The notes: generated from the letters alone by a model not told the origin. A stretch of 64,000 bases of DNA from an uncultured Lachnospiraceae bacterium (GCA_910587155.1 CAJULA010000017.1:1-64000); one strand, 5' to 3'. Numbered from the stretch's first letter, positions 42,019-51,129 are shown. Program-made: numbers and translations.

Positions 42019-42268
42019 CTCTGTTTCCTGTTCGAACCCGGTATGTTCTTTTTGTCCGTTCATATTTTATTTACATTTCATTTAAAGAAACTTAATTCTG
42101 ATAACATTTTTTATCCAAATTCATATCTTATACTATAAACATCAAATACAACAACACACGCCAACTAACATTACTTTATAAATAGCTTTTTCATAATAAT
42201 GCCAGGTAGATTTTATTTACCTGGCATCCTCCCTTTTCCGGGTAATTTGTGAAATTCCCGGATTTTTC
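42019..42268. other. Gene-free AT-rich interval with two closely spaced hairpins
   Basis: The 452 bases between the cyclophilin and AGCS genes contain no credible gene. Inside are ATGCCAGGTA/TACCTGGCAT (42199-42227) and, 10 bases on, CCGGG-AATTT/AAATT-CCCGG (42238-42261) followed by ATTTTTCTT. The second looks like a genuine intrinsic terminator on the plus strand although the nearest upstream gene is already terminated at 42018. Confidence 0.5.
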
Positions 42269-42297
42269 TTGACTTTTCCACTTTACTAGATTAAAAT
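42269..42297 (+). promoter_or_regulatory. Promoter of the AGCS symporter gene
   Basis: TTGACT, a 17-base spacer and TAAAAT. Start near 42304, giving a leader of about 98 bases that contains a terminator hairpin. Confidence 0.75.
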
Positions 42298-42320
42298 ATA
42301 AAATCAGTGGATTACAGAGA

Positions 42321-42355
42321 CGTAATATCGCATTGCGTATATTACGCTTTTTTTT
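42321..42355 (+). terminator. Leader terminator (attenuator candidate) before the AGCS gene
   Basis: CGTAATAT and ATATTACG with a ten-base loop, then C and eight T residues: a complete intrinsic terminator lying between the promoter and the ATG at 42402. It implies that the gene is expressed only when termination is overcome. The leader is too short for a glycine riboswitch. Confidence 0.75.
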
Positions 42356-42401
42356 ACTGTCAATTGTTACTTGCCAAATATATCGTATGGGAGGAACTGT
42401 T

Positions 42402-43805
42402 ATGGAAACATTTTCAAAAGCGGTCTCGGCCGTAGACACTTTTGTATGGGGGCCTGTCATGCTTGTTCTGCTTGTGGGAACAGGTATCTATCTGACGATC
42501 CGTACAGGCTTTCTGCCCTGGAGAAATCTGGGCTATGCACTCAAGAGTACACTGAGCAAGGAAGCGCGCCAGAAAACCGGCGAGGGAGATATCTCTCCTT
42601 TCTCCGCTCTGACCACTGCCCTGGCCGCCACCATCGGGACAGGAAACATCGTGGGTGTGGCCACCGCCATGGTATCCGGCGGCCCCGGCGCCCTTGTCTG
42701 GATGTGGATCTCGGCATGCTTCGGCCTTACTTCCAAGTTCAGTGAATGTATGCTGGCCATCAAGTATCGGGAGGTCAATGCAGACGGCGAGATGTCCGGC
42801 GGGCCGATGTACACAATGAAAAAGGCAATCAAAAACAAAACGCTTGGCTGCACACTGGGCTGGCTGTTCGCATTTTTTACCGTCGTGGCATCCTTTGGGA
42901 TCGGCAATATGACACAGGCCAATTCCATTACCAGTGCCCTGAATGAGACCTTTGGTATCTCCAGCTGGATTATCGGTATCGCCCTCACGCTGTTCGCCCT
43001 GCTGATCATCGTGGGTGGGATCAAATCCATCTCCAAGGTATCCCAGGTGGTAGTGCCTGTTATGGCAATCTTTTATATCATTGCCGCACTGATCGTGATC
43101 ATCGGAAATATTGCCAATGTACCCGCAGGGGTGGCGATGATCTTCAAAATGGCGTTCAGCGTACAGGCCGTAGGGGGCGGACTCTGCGGTACGATCACCG
43201 CATCCATGATGAGCGCCATGCGTTACGGTGTAGCCCGTGGTGTCTTCTCCAATGAGGCCGGTATGGGCAGCGCTGCCATCACTGCTGCCGCAGCCACGAC
43301 TACCCATCCGGTGCGTCAGGCTTACATAAATATGACCGGGACTTTCTGGGATACCATCGTCGTATGTACCATGACCGGCCTTGCCATCGCGGCATCCGGC
43401 GTGCTGGGACAGGTAAATCCGGCCACCGGTGAGCTGTATCAGGGTTCTTCCCTGACCATCGCGGCCTTCGGCACAGTACTGGGACCGGCCGGGGGCTGGC
43501 TGGTAAGCATCGGCATCACGCTTTTTGCCTTCTCCACCATCCTGGGCTGGGAATATCATGGGGAAAAAGCGTATGAATATCTGTTAGGCACGCATAAATA
43601 CAACATGGTTTACCGTATTGTCTTTTCCCTGGTGGTATTTGTGGGATGTGTTGCCACACTTGATCTCGTATGGAATCTTTCCGATATCGCCAACGCTCTG
43701 ATGGCGATCCCCAATCTGATCTGCATGCTGATCCTCAGCGGCGAGATCACAAAGGATATCAAAGAATTTCAGGATGTTCTGAGAAAAGAAAAGATGTATA
43801 AATAA
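42402..43805 (+). CDS. Sodium:alanine/glycine symporter (AGCS family)
   Basis: A 467-residue transporter with about 11 membrane segments. AGCS signatures: TALAATIGTGNIVGVATAMVSGGPGA in context, FGLTSKFSECMLAIKYRE, FGIGNMTQANSI, GVFSNEAGMGSAAI (a hallmark of the family) and STILGWEYHGEKAYEYL. It imports alanine or glycine with sodium. GGGAGGA lies nine bases before the ATG at 42402; the longer frame to 42333 runs through the leader terminator. Preceded by its own promoter and attenuator, followed by a strong bidirectional terminator. Confidence 0.95.
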   Translation: METFSKAVSAVDTFVWGPVMLVLLVGTGIYLTIRTGFLPWRNLGYALKSTLSKEARQKTGEGDISPFSALTTALAATIGTGNIVGVATAMVSGGPGALVWMWISACFGLTSKFSECMLAIKYREVNADGEMSGGPMYTMKKAIKNKTLGCTLGWLFAFFTVVASFGIGNMTQANSITSALNETFGISSWIIGIALTLFALLIIVGGIKSISKVSQVVVPVMAIFYIIAALIVIIGNIANVPAGVAMIFKMAFSVQAVGGGLCGTITASMMSAMRYGVARGVFSNEAGMGSAAITAAAATTTHPVRQAYINMTGTFWDTIVVCTMTGLAIAASGVLGQVNPATGELYQGSSLTIAAFGTVLGPAGGWLVSIGITLFAFSTILGWEYHGEKAYEYLLGTHKYNMVYRIVFSLVVFVGCVATLDLVWNLSDIANALMAIPNLICMLILSGEITKDIKEFQDVLRKEKMYK

Positions 43806-43833
43806 TGATAACCTTCCCGGAGTCTGTTTACAG

Positions 43834-43875
43834 ACGGCAGGGGACAGATCAGTAAAATGATCCGTCCCCTGCCGT
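43834..43875. terminator. Bidirectional terminator between AGCS and MMPL-operon ends
   Basis: Twelve-base perfect arms ACGGCAGGGGAC / GTCCCCTGCCGT, with further pairing inside, in the gap between two convergent genes. Confidence 0.88.
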
Positions 43876-43900
43876 TTGTTCCATGATAAAAGCTATCTGC

Positions 43901-45793
43901 CTATTCTTTCACAAACCAGTGGTATATCTTTACAAAGACCGCTTTCAGTCTGCCCCAGACACCGATGTCTTCCGGCTCTTTCTCCAGATCCACCGTATTA
44001 TCCGTTTCATCGTCTATGCTGATCTCAGCCGTACGCATGATAATCTGGATGCTTTCCGGTGTGGCATTTTTCGCAGAGGTAAAGGAGGGAAATGCTTCCT
44101 GCGTGTCAATGTTGAGAATATTGGTCTCCTCCTCGATCTCATCCAGCTCATCGTCCACCGCATCCTTCATCGTATCTTTGGCATTGCGAAAGACCTCACT
44201 GCCCTCCGCAATACCGATACCGCTGTCCAGTATCCCGATCATACCGCTTAAACTGGAATCAATAGCTGCATCAAGGCTGGTTTCTGTGGCATCCAGCAAC
44301 GTGCGCATACTGCGCAGCGACACCTGGACCGCCGCTATACTCGCATCGGAAGCATCCAGCAACATCTGTGTTTCATCCAGCAGCATGAGGACATGGTCTT
44401 TATAGTCCTGCGTCATATGTCCTGCCAGTGTATAGCCTTCATTGATAACTTCGCTTGCTTTGTTGGTCAGATTTTCCACCTCATGGATCAGGCCTTCCGT
44501 GTCTTCCAGCACCGGAACCGTGGATCGGGTAAGTGTTCCCGCGAAGGATGCCAGATAGCCGATCTCCGCTCCCACCTGCAGATTGCCCAGATCAGCCGGG
44601 TCCCCCGTCTGGCCATAAATCTGCTTGAGGGCATCAATGGAATCCTCAATTTCTTCCTGCGTATCCCCGGCTCCGTCTTTCATCGTACGACGCAGCTTTT
44701 TCATCGAATCCTGCATATCCTTTGCCGCGTCTTCCATATCTTTCAGATAGTCATCCATCTCATAGATGCTCTTGCGTATTGTATCGAGACGCTCCATGGC
44801 ATCCGTAAAATCGCCCTTCTCTATGACAGTCTGCGCCGAGAGCAGAATCAGGCTGTTTCTGATACCGTCCAGCGAATCAATGGCCGCGTCGGCGTCCGAT
44901 TTGACCTGCCCCTCTCCCGCGTCAAACGTGGCCTTGGCCTGCTGCGCTGCCCGGAGGCCTTTCTGCGTCTCCACAAGGCCGCCTTTCATTTCCGAGAGGT
45001 TATCCAGTATCACATCGGCACTGTCACTCATGGCATCCATGGAATCACGCACCTTGTCCTTGACCTCCCGGATATCAGCCATCCGATCCAGTGAGGAAAG
45101 AGTGGCCGGAACCATCAGGAACATCACGCCCACACTTTCAAAACTGTGAGTGCCGATGTCGATTCGGAACGTCCCGTCCTCTCCCGGAAGTGCCAGAAAC
45201 ATCACGGCCTTTTTCGTCCCCAGCGTCTGCAGCTGAGAACCGGGCGCCTCCAGAGAGTAGTTATCTTTATCCATATCCACTAAAGTGGCTACCGTGAGGA
45301 TCATATTGTTTCTGTAATAATCCGGTGCCTTCTGATTGGGGGATACCTCAATCAGCATTGTCACCATGCCGCTGGCACCCGCCAGGGAGGCCGCGTCACA
45401 TTCCTGTCCGTTCAGCCGGTAAGTCACATCCAGATTCCAGGGCAGTTCCTGTGCCGGTTGATCCGTCTTGCAGGAATAATAAAACCGCTCTTTCTCCTGT
45501 CCGCTCAGATCCCAGGTCACTTTGCCCTCTTCCACCGCCGGAACGGCCAGATTGCTCATATTGACTACCTCTTCGTAGTCCCCGTAATCAACGATCGTGG
45601 TATTGCCATTGAGCATACAGCCCTTTACGATATTGACTTCCTCCACGCTGCCATAATAATCCAGATTGATATATACGGATTCATCCACCTTTACGCTCGG
45701 CGGCGCCGCCTGCAGATCCACGGACAGTGTCCGGCCAAGCAATATCACTCCCAGTCCCAGCGCCCATGTTCTTTTCCAGATCTTCTTATGCAT
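43901..45793 (-). CDS. Secreted coiled-coil protein, partner of the MMPL exporter
   Basis: A 630-residue protein with an N-terminal signal or anchor segment (WALGLGVILLGRTLSVDLQA, residues 10-29). Residues 40-230 are a beta-rich domain; residues 235-560 are largely helical with long heptad patterns (DKVRDSMDAMSDSADVILDN and similar), and the tail ends in an amphipathic helix (AVFVKIYHWFVKE). It starts inside the end of the MMPL gene (8-base overlap), so the two are made together. The layout recalls the extracytoplasmic helical part of YhgE/Pip-like and adaptor proteins, and it probably extends the exporter across the wall. No enzyme motif is seen. Confidence 0.75.
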   Translation of the reverse strand: MHKKIWKRTWALGLGVILLGRTLSVDLQAAPPSVKVDESVYINLDYYGSVEEVNIVKGCMLNGNTTIVDYGDYEEVVNMSNLAVPAVEEGKVTWDLSGQEKERFYYSCKTDQPAQELPWNLDVTYRLNGQECDAASLAGASGMVTMLIEVSPNQKAPDYYRNNMILTVATLVDMDKDNYSLEAPGSQLQTLGTKKAVMFLALPGEDGTFRIDIGTHSFESVGVMFLMVPATLSSLDRMADIREVKDKVRDSMDAMSDSADVILDNLSEMKGGLVETQKGLRAAQQAKATFDAGEGQVKSDADAAIDSLDGIRNSLILLSAQTVIEKGDFTDAMERLDTIRKSIYEMDDYLKDMEDAAKDMQDSMKKLRRTMKDGAGDTQEEIEDSIDALKQIYGQTGDPADLGNLQVGAEIGYLASFAGTLTRSTVPVLEDTEGLIHEVENLTNKASEVINEGYTLAGHMTQDYKDHVLMLLDETQMLLDASDASIAAVQVSLRSMRTLLDATETSLDAAIDSSLSGMIGILDSGIGIAEGSEVFRNAKDTMKDAVDDELDEIEEETNILNIDTQEAFPSFTSAKNATPESIQIIMRTAEISIDDETDNTVDLEKEPEDIGVWGRLKAVFVKIYHWFVKE

Positions 45794-48206
45794 CCGTATC
45801 TCCTCCTTCTTTCCGGACTCCTGCTTTTTCGCTCTGCTCCCTCTTTTTTTCTGTCTCCGTATTCTCCCCGCCTTTGGGATCTATTTCCTCTTTGTGCACC
45901 CGCTTCTCCATCCGCTGGGCATGGCGGTCTGAGAGACGTCGGAGCAGTTCTTTTCTTCTCGCCCGGTGTTTTGCCACTCTCTTTCTGAGACGTTCCAACT
46001 CCCAGCGCCGCAGCCGCTCTCCCACTGCCTTTTCCTTGAAGATCACGGTATCAAACATGGTCAGGAGTGCCGGAACCGCCAGAATGACCATACACATACT
46101 GATCAGACCGCCCCGCCCGATCAAATGTCCCAGAGAAGAAATGGCACTGACCGAGGAGATATGATAGATCCCATATCCCGCCACTGTGAGAATGGTGCCG
46201 GAAGTAAGGATCGACAGAATGCTTCTCTGCAGCGCATCTATGGCCGCTTTTTTCTTTTCCAGTCCATGTTCTCTGTTGTACATATAGTTATTGGTCAGCA
46301 GGATGGAGTAATCCACCGTTGCCCCCAGCTGAATACAGCTCACGACGATAAAACCGTTAAACATAAAACTTTCTCCCTGCAAATAGGGTACTGCCATATT
46401 CAGATAGGTCGCAATCATGATGGGAATCAGTACAAACACAGGAAGCAGTACGGATTTAAAAGCAAATCCCACCACCACGGCCACGGCCAGCAGGGAAATG
46501 ATATTGGTGACCGCATAATCGGGAACCATAAGATCCTTCAGATCCTGTGTGGAAGGCGTATTGCCGACCACATAGGCATTTTGCGGGTAGTATTTTTTTA
46601 CAATCGACTGAATCTCGGCAGCAGTCTCGAACGCCAGCTCGCTTTCCGTATCTGTCCTTGTATACATCAGCATACGGGCATAGTTTTCCGTCCGCAGCTT
46701 TTCCGTGATACTCTCCGGGATAAAACTTTCCGGAATCCCCACCGGCAGCACATTGGCAATGCCCATTACGCTCTTCACATAATACAGGTCTTCCAGCTCA
46801 TCCGCCAGTTCCCGTTCTCTGATCGGCGTCTCATTGGGCACAATCAGCAGATAGAGATTGCTCCGGCCAAATTTTGCTTCGATCTCTGCCGTATCGTCAT
46901 AGACCTTTGTCCCTTTGCTTCTGCCAAGGGCACTGTTGCCGAAGGTAAAACTGTTCATATTCTGGGCTACATAAGCGGGAATGACTACAATCGCCATCAG
47001 CACAATCACCAGATACCGAAGCTGAAAGACAGCCCTGGCAGTCAGCCGAAACTGCGGCATCACGCTTTTATGCTTCGTTTTCTCGATCAGATCGCCGAAT
47101 CGCAGAAGCAGCGCCGGCATCAGAAAGAGAACCGTAAGCACACTGCATACGATACTTTTGCCCAGCACCAGCCCTACATCCCGCCCCAGGCCAAACCGCA
47201 TGGCCAGCAGTGCCATAAAGCCCACGAACGTAGTCATCGCGCTGGATAAAATGGACACGGCCGATTCTTTCAGCGCCCCTTTCATGGCTTTTTCCTTATT
47301 GCCCGGCTTTTCTTCATTCCGACGCACATACGTATGCAATAAAAAGACCGAATAATCCATGGACGTGGCAAGCTGCAGCACCGAGGCCACACTGGAGCTC
47401 ATAAACGAAATCGTCCCCAGTAAAATATTGCTGCCCATATTCAAAAGAATGGCAATCCCCATAACAGTCAGAAACAGCACCGGCTCAAACCAGGAATCGG
47501 TAGTCAGACAGAGAATGACAAGGATCAGGATGACTGCCACCGCCATAATCGTCTGAATCTCCTTATCCAGTGTCTCTTCCAGTGACTTATTCTCTACCGC
47601 GGGCCCGGCATATCGTCCCCTCTCACCCAGCACCGCCTGTATCTCATCAATGGTATCCTTTGTCAGCTGATCGCCATCGCCCTTTTCAAACGTGATATCC
47701 ATGACCGCACACCGGTCTTTGTAATAATCCTTCTGCGCATCCAGATCAATGAAGTCCTGCGTCATATAGACGTCTTCCGTCATCCATGTGACCATGTCCA
47801 CGCCGTCAATATTTTCCAGCATCTGCTTGTACATATATGCTTCATAGACGGAGACATCCGTAATCATGATTCTGGCCGTACCGGGATAACCAAACTCACG
47901 CTCCATCAGATCTATGGCACGCTTAGATTCCGTGTAGGACGGCAGGTATTCCGTCAGATCATAATTTACCTTCACAAGCGGCGCATTTATCACACTGAGA
48001 AAAACAAGAACGATAAAAAGCATTTCTATGTAATGCCGCTTTGTCACAATCACATCCACGATGCCGTTATTTTTGATATAACGCAGCTTTTCTCCTAAGC
48101 TGCGGCTTCTTTTTCTTTCTCTTCTCTCAGAGAACCGGCTCAAAAAACCTTTTCCGGTATGCAAATAAATCCCTACTTTCTGCTGCTCTTTTACTGCCAT
48201 CCGCAT
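45786..48206 (-). CDS. MMPL/RND-superfamily exporter
   Basis: An 806-residue transporter with the duplicated RND plan: a membrane segment near residue 62-82, a large extracellular domain, five to six membrane segments, then the same again. MMPL-type blocks include ATSMDYSVFLLHTYVRRNE and the matching LGATVDYSILLTNNYMYNRE, where the Asp-Tyr pair in the fourth segment of each half carries proton coupling. The C-terminus is a long charged tail (about 100 residues, Arg/Lys/Glu rich). MMPL proteins move lipids, peptides or lipopeptides outward. It is followed without a gap by a secreted coiled-coil partner. Confidence 0.9.
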   Translation of the reverse strand: MRMAVKEQQKVGIYLHTGKGFLSRFSERRERKRSRSLGEKLRYIKNNGIVDVIVTKRHYIEMLFIVLVFLSVINAPLVKVNYDLTEYLPSYTESKRAIDLMEREFGYPGTARIMITDVSVYEAYMYKQMLENIDGVDMVTWMTEDVYMTQDFIDLDAQKDYYKDRCAVMDITFEKGDGDQLTKDTIDEIQAVLGERGRYAGPAVENKSLEETLDKEIQTIMAVAVILILVILCLTTDSWFEPVLFLTVMGIAILLNMGSNILLGTISFMSSSVASVLQLATSMDYSVFLLHTYVRRNEEKPGNKEKAMKGALKESAVSILSSAMTTFVGFMALLAMRFGLGRDVGLVLGKSIVCSVLTVLFLMPALLLRFGDLIEKTKHKSVMPQFRLTARAVFQLRYLVIVLMAIVVIPAYVAQNMNSFTFGNSALGRSKGTKVYDDTAEIEAKFGRSNLYLLIVPNETPIRERELADELEDLYYVKSVMGIANVLPVGIPESFIPESITEKLRTENYARMLMYTRTDTESELAFETAAEIQSIVKKYYPQNAYVVGNTPSTQDLKDLMVPDYAVTNIISLLAVAVVVGFAFKSVLLPVFVLIPIMIATYLNMAVPYLQGESFMFNGFIVVSCIQLGATVDYSILLTNNYMYNREHGLEKKKAAIDALQRSILSILTSGTILTVAGYGIYHISSVSAISSLGHLIGRGGLISMCMVILAVPALLTMFDTVIFKEKAVGERLRRWELERLRKRVAKHRARRKELLRRLSDRHAQRMEKRVHKEEIDPKGGENTETEKKREQSEKAGVRKEGGDTDA

Positions 48207-48435
48207 CCGTCACCACGGCTGCGGACAACACTGCAAATACCTGACGTTTCCTATTGTTTCCGGTATCTTCCTATCTTTTCTTTCCAATGAAAAGTATATT
48301 AAAATTCAGGGGAATGTTACACATGCGATTTGATTGGTTTGTATAATTTAAAGATACATAGATATGATTATGTATTTATTTATTAGCAGGAAAGCACACA
48401 TTGTGTATGTATGAATATCCATTCCTCTTTCCGTC
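48207..48435. other. Gene-free interval upstream of the MMPL operon
   Basis: AT-rich sequence that should hold the MMPL promoter on the minus strand; several TATA-like boxes occur but no pair of hexamers with good spacing stands out. No gene is seen. Confidence 0.4.
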
Positions 48436-48480
48436 AAAAAAGCACCATGCCGCCAGAAATCCCGCAGCATGATGCTTTTT
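48436..48480 (-). terminator. Terminator of the secreted calcium-loop protein gene
   Basis: Minus-strand arms AAAAGCATCATGC and GCATGGTGCTTTT (one or two wobble pairs) followed by further T residues, about 65 bases after the stop codon. Confidence 0.8.
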
Positions 48481-48544
48481 GCTTATCTGTCAACGCAGGT
48501 CATAACTTTGTCATACCTGACCGGCCTGCAGCGGCGTCTTGGCT

Positions 48545-49114
48545 TTACAGCCCCCAGCCGATCTGATCCAGCTGATCAACGCCATCGACAAATGCCTGTG
48601 AACATTCTTCGCATTTGTCAAAATAATCCGGTACGGACCAGTATGAGTTTACACTGTCGTCATACAGGAAGTCGGAATATACGATTCCATGTTTGCAGCT
48701 GTGAGAAAGCAGATTAAACATCATCTGCATGGCATTCGCCTCAGAGACATCTTCCTGTGCCAAACTGCCAACCACTGACATCTCAAATCTGTCATCAAAC
48801 CCATTGCAGTTCAGATCCAGATAGCCGCAGCCATTGATGGGATCCCTGTCGTCAATACCATCTCCGTCGTTATCCTGCAGCTGCCCCCAGACATCTGTCC
48901 TGCGGACGAGCGCATTGGAGAGTACGGTCTCATCCATATCATCCACATTCAGTTCAAAACTTGCCAGAATCTCCGGTGTCATCATCGGCTGATACTGCTG
49001 TACCTGCGGGGTCTGCACGGTCTGCTCCGGCGCGGGTTCCTCCGCACATACGCACATGCTGCTCCCCAGTAACATCATAAGACCTGCTATCGTTCCCAAT
49101 ACTTTTTTCTTCAT
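48545..49114 (-). CDS. Secreted protein with calcium-binding type DxDxDG loops
   Basis: A 189-residue exported protein. A clear signal peptide (KKKVLGTIAGLMMLLGSSMC, cleavage near VCA-EE) is followed by a Pro/Gln-rich spacer. Near the middle, DNDGDGIDDRDP and DLNCNGFDDRFE are tandem Asp-rich loops of the thrombospondin-type-3/EF-hand-like kind that bind calcium, as in dockerin-like and cell-surface proteins. The C-terminal part has Cys residues (SHSCKHGI, DKCEECSQ). Function unknown. AAAGGAGAAAG precedes the ATG. The gene has its own terminator. Confidence 0.78.
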   Translation of the reverse strand: MKKKVLGTIAGLMMLLGSSMCVCAEEPAPEQTVQTPQVQQYQPMMTPEILASFELNVDDMDETVLSNALVRRTDVWGQLQDNDGDGIDDRDPINGCGYLDLNCNGFDDRFEMSVVGSLAQEDVSEANAMQMMFNLLSHSCKHGIVYSDFLYDDSVNSYWSVPDYFDKCEECSQAFVDGVDQLDQIGWGL

Positions 49115-49251
49115 TGTCTTTCTCCTTTCAGACTTTGGTATTTTTCTGAATCTGACCGCGCTCTTATGTCCTGCGACATATCTTCCCTCCCCTCTTCCGC
49201 TCTCAGATTCCCTGACAGCCCCGGCAGATATGCCGGTCTGTTTTTGCTTAT

Positions 49252-49278
49252 GGAAGTGCTGATTAAATCAGCGTTTCC
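49252..49278. repeat. Short palindromic repeat, copy 3
   Basis: GGAAGTGCTGATT and AATCAGCGTTTCC joined by one base; directly abuts the TAA stop of the choloylglycine hydrolase gene. As RNA it forms a 13-base stem and probably acts as the 3' end of that transcript. Confidence 0.82.
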
Positions 49279-50253
49279 TTAATTCTGTCTTCTGATCTGC
49301 TCATTCACGATCAGAGGGTAACTCACCGGCAGCGTGCCGTCCAGCTCTTCTCTTTGCAGCTCCACGGCAGTGATCTGGTGATTGTCATACGTTGTATAAT
49401 AATAAGTACCTTTGGATGCATTGCAGCAGGATGTGTAGATTGTGATCTCATATCTCCCGTCGTCTGCCTCGCTGCATCCCCGCTGCTGCTGCACGGATCC
49501 AAGGATATGAAAAAACTGCCCGACGCTTTCCATCTCTCCCTGGCCGGAAACCGCATTCATCTTTGTATAGGCCGCTCTGACAAAACGGGACTGGGAAGAC
49601 AGATCACCCGGGAGTCCCATTGCCCCCATCCCTCTGCAGTAAACCTGCAAAGGAAGCCTGTCGGAAAAATGATTTTCAGGATTCTGCGGCGAGAGGCTCA
49701 TATAATTATTCAGTTGGAACATCTGTATCTCAAAGGGGGGATTGTTGGTAAGGACACCCACCGGATTGTCGTAGATATGAATGCCTGTCCTTACCGATTC
49801 TATCGTTACGGCCTCTTCCCTGTCTGCCAGCAGCCAGTGAAGCTGCGCAGGGGGCAGTCCCTCACGAAACGATTCTCCGGTAAGGCTGACAGACGCCAGC
49901 AGACCTCTTGCCTCTCTGACGGTGGCACATCTGGCAAGAATCCATGGAATAAATTCAAAGGTGGCCACATTATCGCGATCCGGCACCTTATCTCTGTAAT
50001 ACGCATTGCCGGGAAAATTCAGTCCCGCCATGGCAAGGCCCTTTTCATTGACCGCATCATAATAAAGGGGACAGCCGTCCTCTATATGCGCCACGCCGAT
50101 CATCGCGAAATGATGATCCATCATACCCATATTTCGAAAACGAAACGTATAATTGCGGGGTGTGATTGTCACTTCTTCATGATAAGACATATCATGATCC
50201 AGGGTCCGCCCAAAATAGAAATCTTTTGTCCTGTAAGTGGCTGCCGTACACAT
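49279..50253 (-). CDS. Choloylglycine (bile salt) hydrolase family protein
   Basis: A 324-residue Ntn hydrolase that hydrolyses amide-linked glycine or taurine from bile salts, or penicillin V and N-acyl homoserine lactones in related members. The N-terminal nucleophile Cys2 follows the initiator Met directly (MCTAAT). The other active-site residues are in place: R16 and D19 (FGRTLDHD), N79 (GLAMAGLNFPG), N171 (VLTNNPP) and R223 (SSQSRFVRA). The GLNFPGNAYY loop fits bile salt hydrolases of gut Clostridia. No signal peptide. GGGAGGG lies seven bases before the ATG. Confidence 0.93.
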   Translation of the reverse strand: MCTAATYRTKDFYFGRTLDHDMSYHEEVTITPRNYTFRFRNMGMMDHHFAMIGVAHIEDGCPLYYDAVNEKGLAMAGLNFPGNAYYRDKVPDRDNVATFEFIPWILARCATVREARGLLASVSLTGESFREGLPPAQLHWLLADREEAVTIESVRTGIHIYDNPVGVLTNNPPFEIQMFQLNNYMSLSPQNPENHFSDRLPLQVYCRGMGAMGLPGDLSSQSRFVRAAYTKMNAVSGQGEMESVGQFFHILGSVQQQRGCSEADDGRYEITIYTSCCNASKGTYYYTTYDNHQITAVELQREELDGTLPVSYPLIVNEQIRRQN

Positions 50254-50397
50254 GGCCTGCCCTCCCTGTCATTGCTTTCTTGTATCGTTTTATTCAGGAT
50301 ACCTCATATATTTTAACCAGTCAAGCCCACTCTCATGCATATTTTTCGTCTCCTGAACTCATGTTGCGTTATCGTTAGCTCTTTTCCTTTCGTCTTC

Positions 50398-51018
50398 TCA
50401 GGGTATCCGTTCTCTGCGCTCTCTGTCACATACAATCCATTCATCCAGTGCCAATGGTTCATAATCGGAATACATACAGAAACAATTGATCATATGACAG
50501 GGAATCTGTCGGCAGCTGCCTTCTTCACCGATAAATCCCGTCTCTTGTGTCATCTTCTGAAACTGTTCCAGGAGCCGCTGATCCCGGGTATCATGTACAT
50601 GACCGTAAAGCATGTAACTTTTGGGAAGTCCATTCTCATCCAGGCGATATTGCCCGTTATAGCACATGATCGGATAATGGCATAAAACAACTTTCCTTCT
50701 GTTATCGGAAAGCTCCTCATAAGGCTTCACCCACTGGAAACGGCTCATATCCATCTCCTTGTCCCGGACGAAGCGGTCATGATTGCCCTGTATGAGATAC
50801 AGTCTGCCATGTAACCGCTTTAAAAGGGTATCCGTCTCTTTTGCACTGCCAAACGACAAATCGCCCAGAATAACCACATCGTCTTGTTTCCGCACCTTCC
50901 CGTTCCATTTTTCAATCATATATTCATTCATTTCTTCCACCCCGGCGAACCCCCGACAATCCATACGGTCATTGAGGGCTGCGTGGTAAAAGTGCAGATC
51001 CGCAATATAGTATCTCAC
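50398..51018 (-). CDS. Metallophosphoesterase (small, calcineurin-like)
   Basis: A 206-residue dimetal phosphoesterase with IADLHFYH (Asp, His), VVILGDLSFG, IQGNHDR, VLCHYPI and LYGHVHDTR. These are all the ligands of the family. Its closest relatives are small phage-type or YfcE-like phosphoesterases of unknown substrate. I start at the GTG at 51018, with AAGGGA nine bases upstream, because relatives begin just before the YYIAD strand; a TTG at 51048 is the alternative. Last gene of the minus-strand run, separate from YitT by 111 bases. Confidence 0.87.
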   Translation of the reverse strand: MRYYIADLHFYHAALNDRMDCRGFAGVEEMNEYMIEKWNGKVRKQDDVVILGDLSFGSAKETDTLLKRLHGRLYLIQGNHDRFVRDKEMDMSRFQWVKPYEELSDNRRKVVLCHYPIMCYNGQYRLDENGLPKSYMLYGHVHDTRDQRLLEQFQKMTQETGFIGEEGSCRQIPCHMINCFCMYSDYEPLALDEWIVCDRERRERIP

Positions 51019-51129
51019 CTTTGCTGTTCCCTTTCCTTTATCGCCCAATCCATCATTCTCATACCTGTAAAAAAATCCCTGTTATGCATAATCGGCGGCT
51101 CCTGACAAAGAACCGCCGCCAACAATGCT

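Noticed and set aside
42030..42050. A tRNA-like TTCGAACC segment
   Set aside because: No acceptor, D or anticodon arms can be built around it.
42304..42401. Glycine riboswitch in the AGCS leader
   Set aside because: The leader is only about 98 bases and lacks the conserved glycine-aptamer core; only a terminator hairpin is present.
42414..43559. A 381-codon open frame on the minus strand opposite the AGCS gene
   Set aside because: It has no recognisable motif, is His/Gly/Asp rich in the way typical of antisense reading, lacks a ribosome site and is wholly inside an unmistakable transporter gene.
45966..47249. A 427-codon plus-strand open frame
   Set aside because: Antisense to the MMPL exporter, with the His/Gln/Arg-rich composition of a reversed coding strand and no family features.
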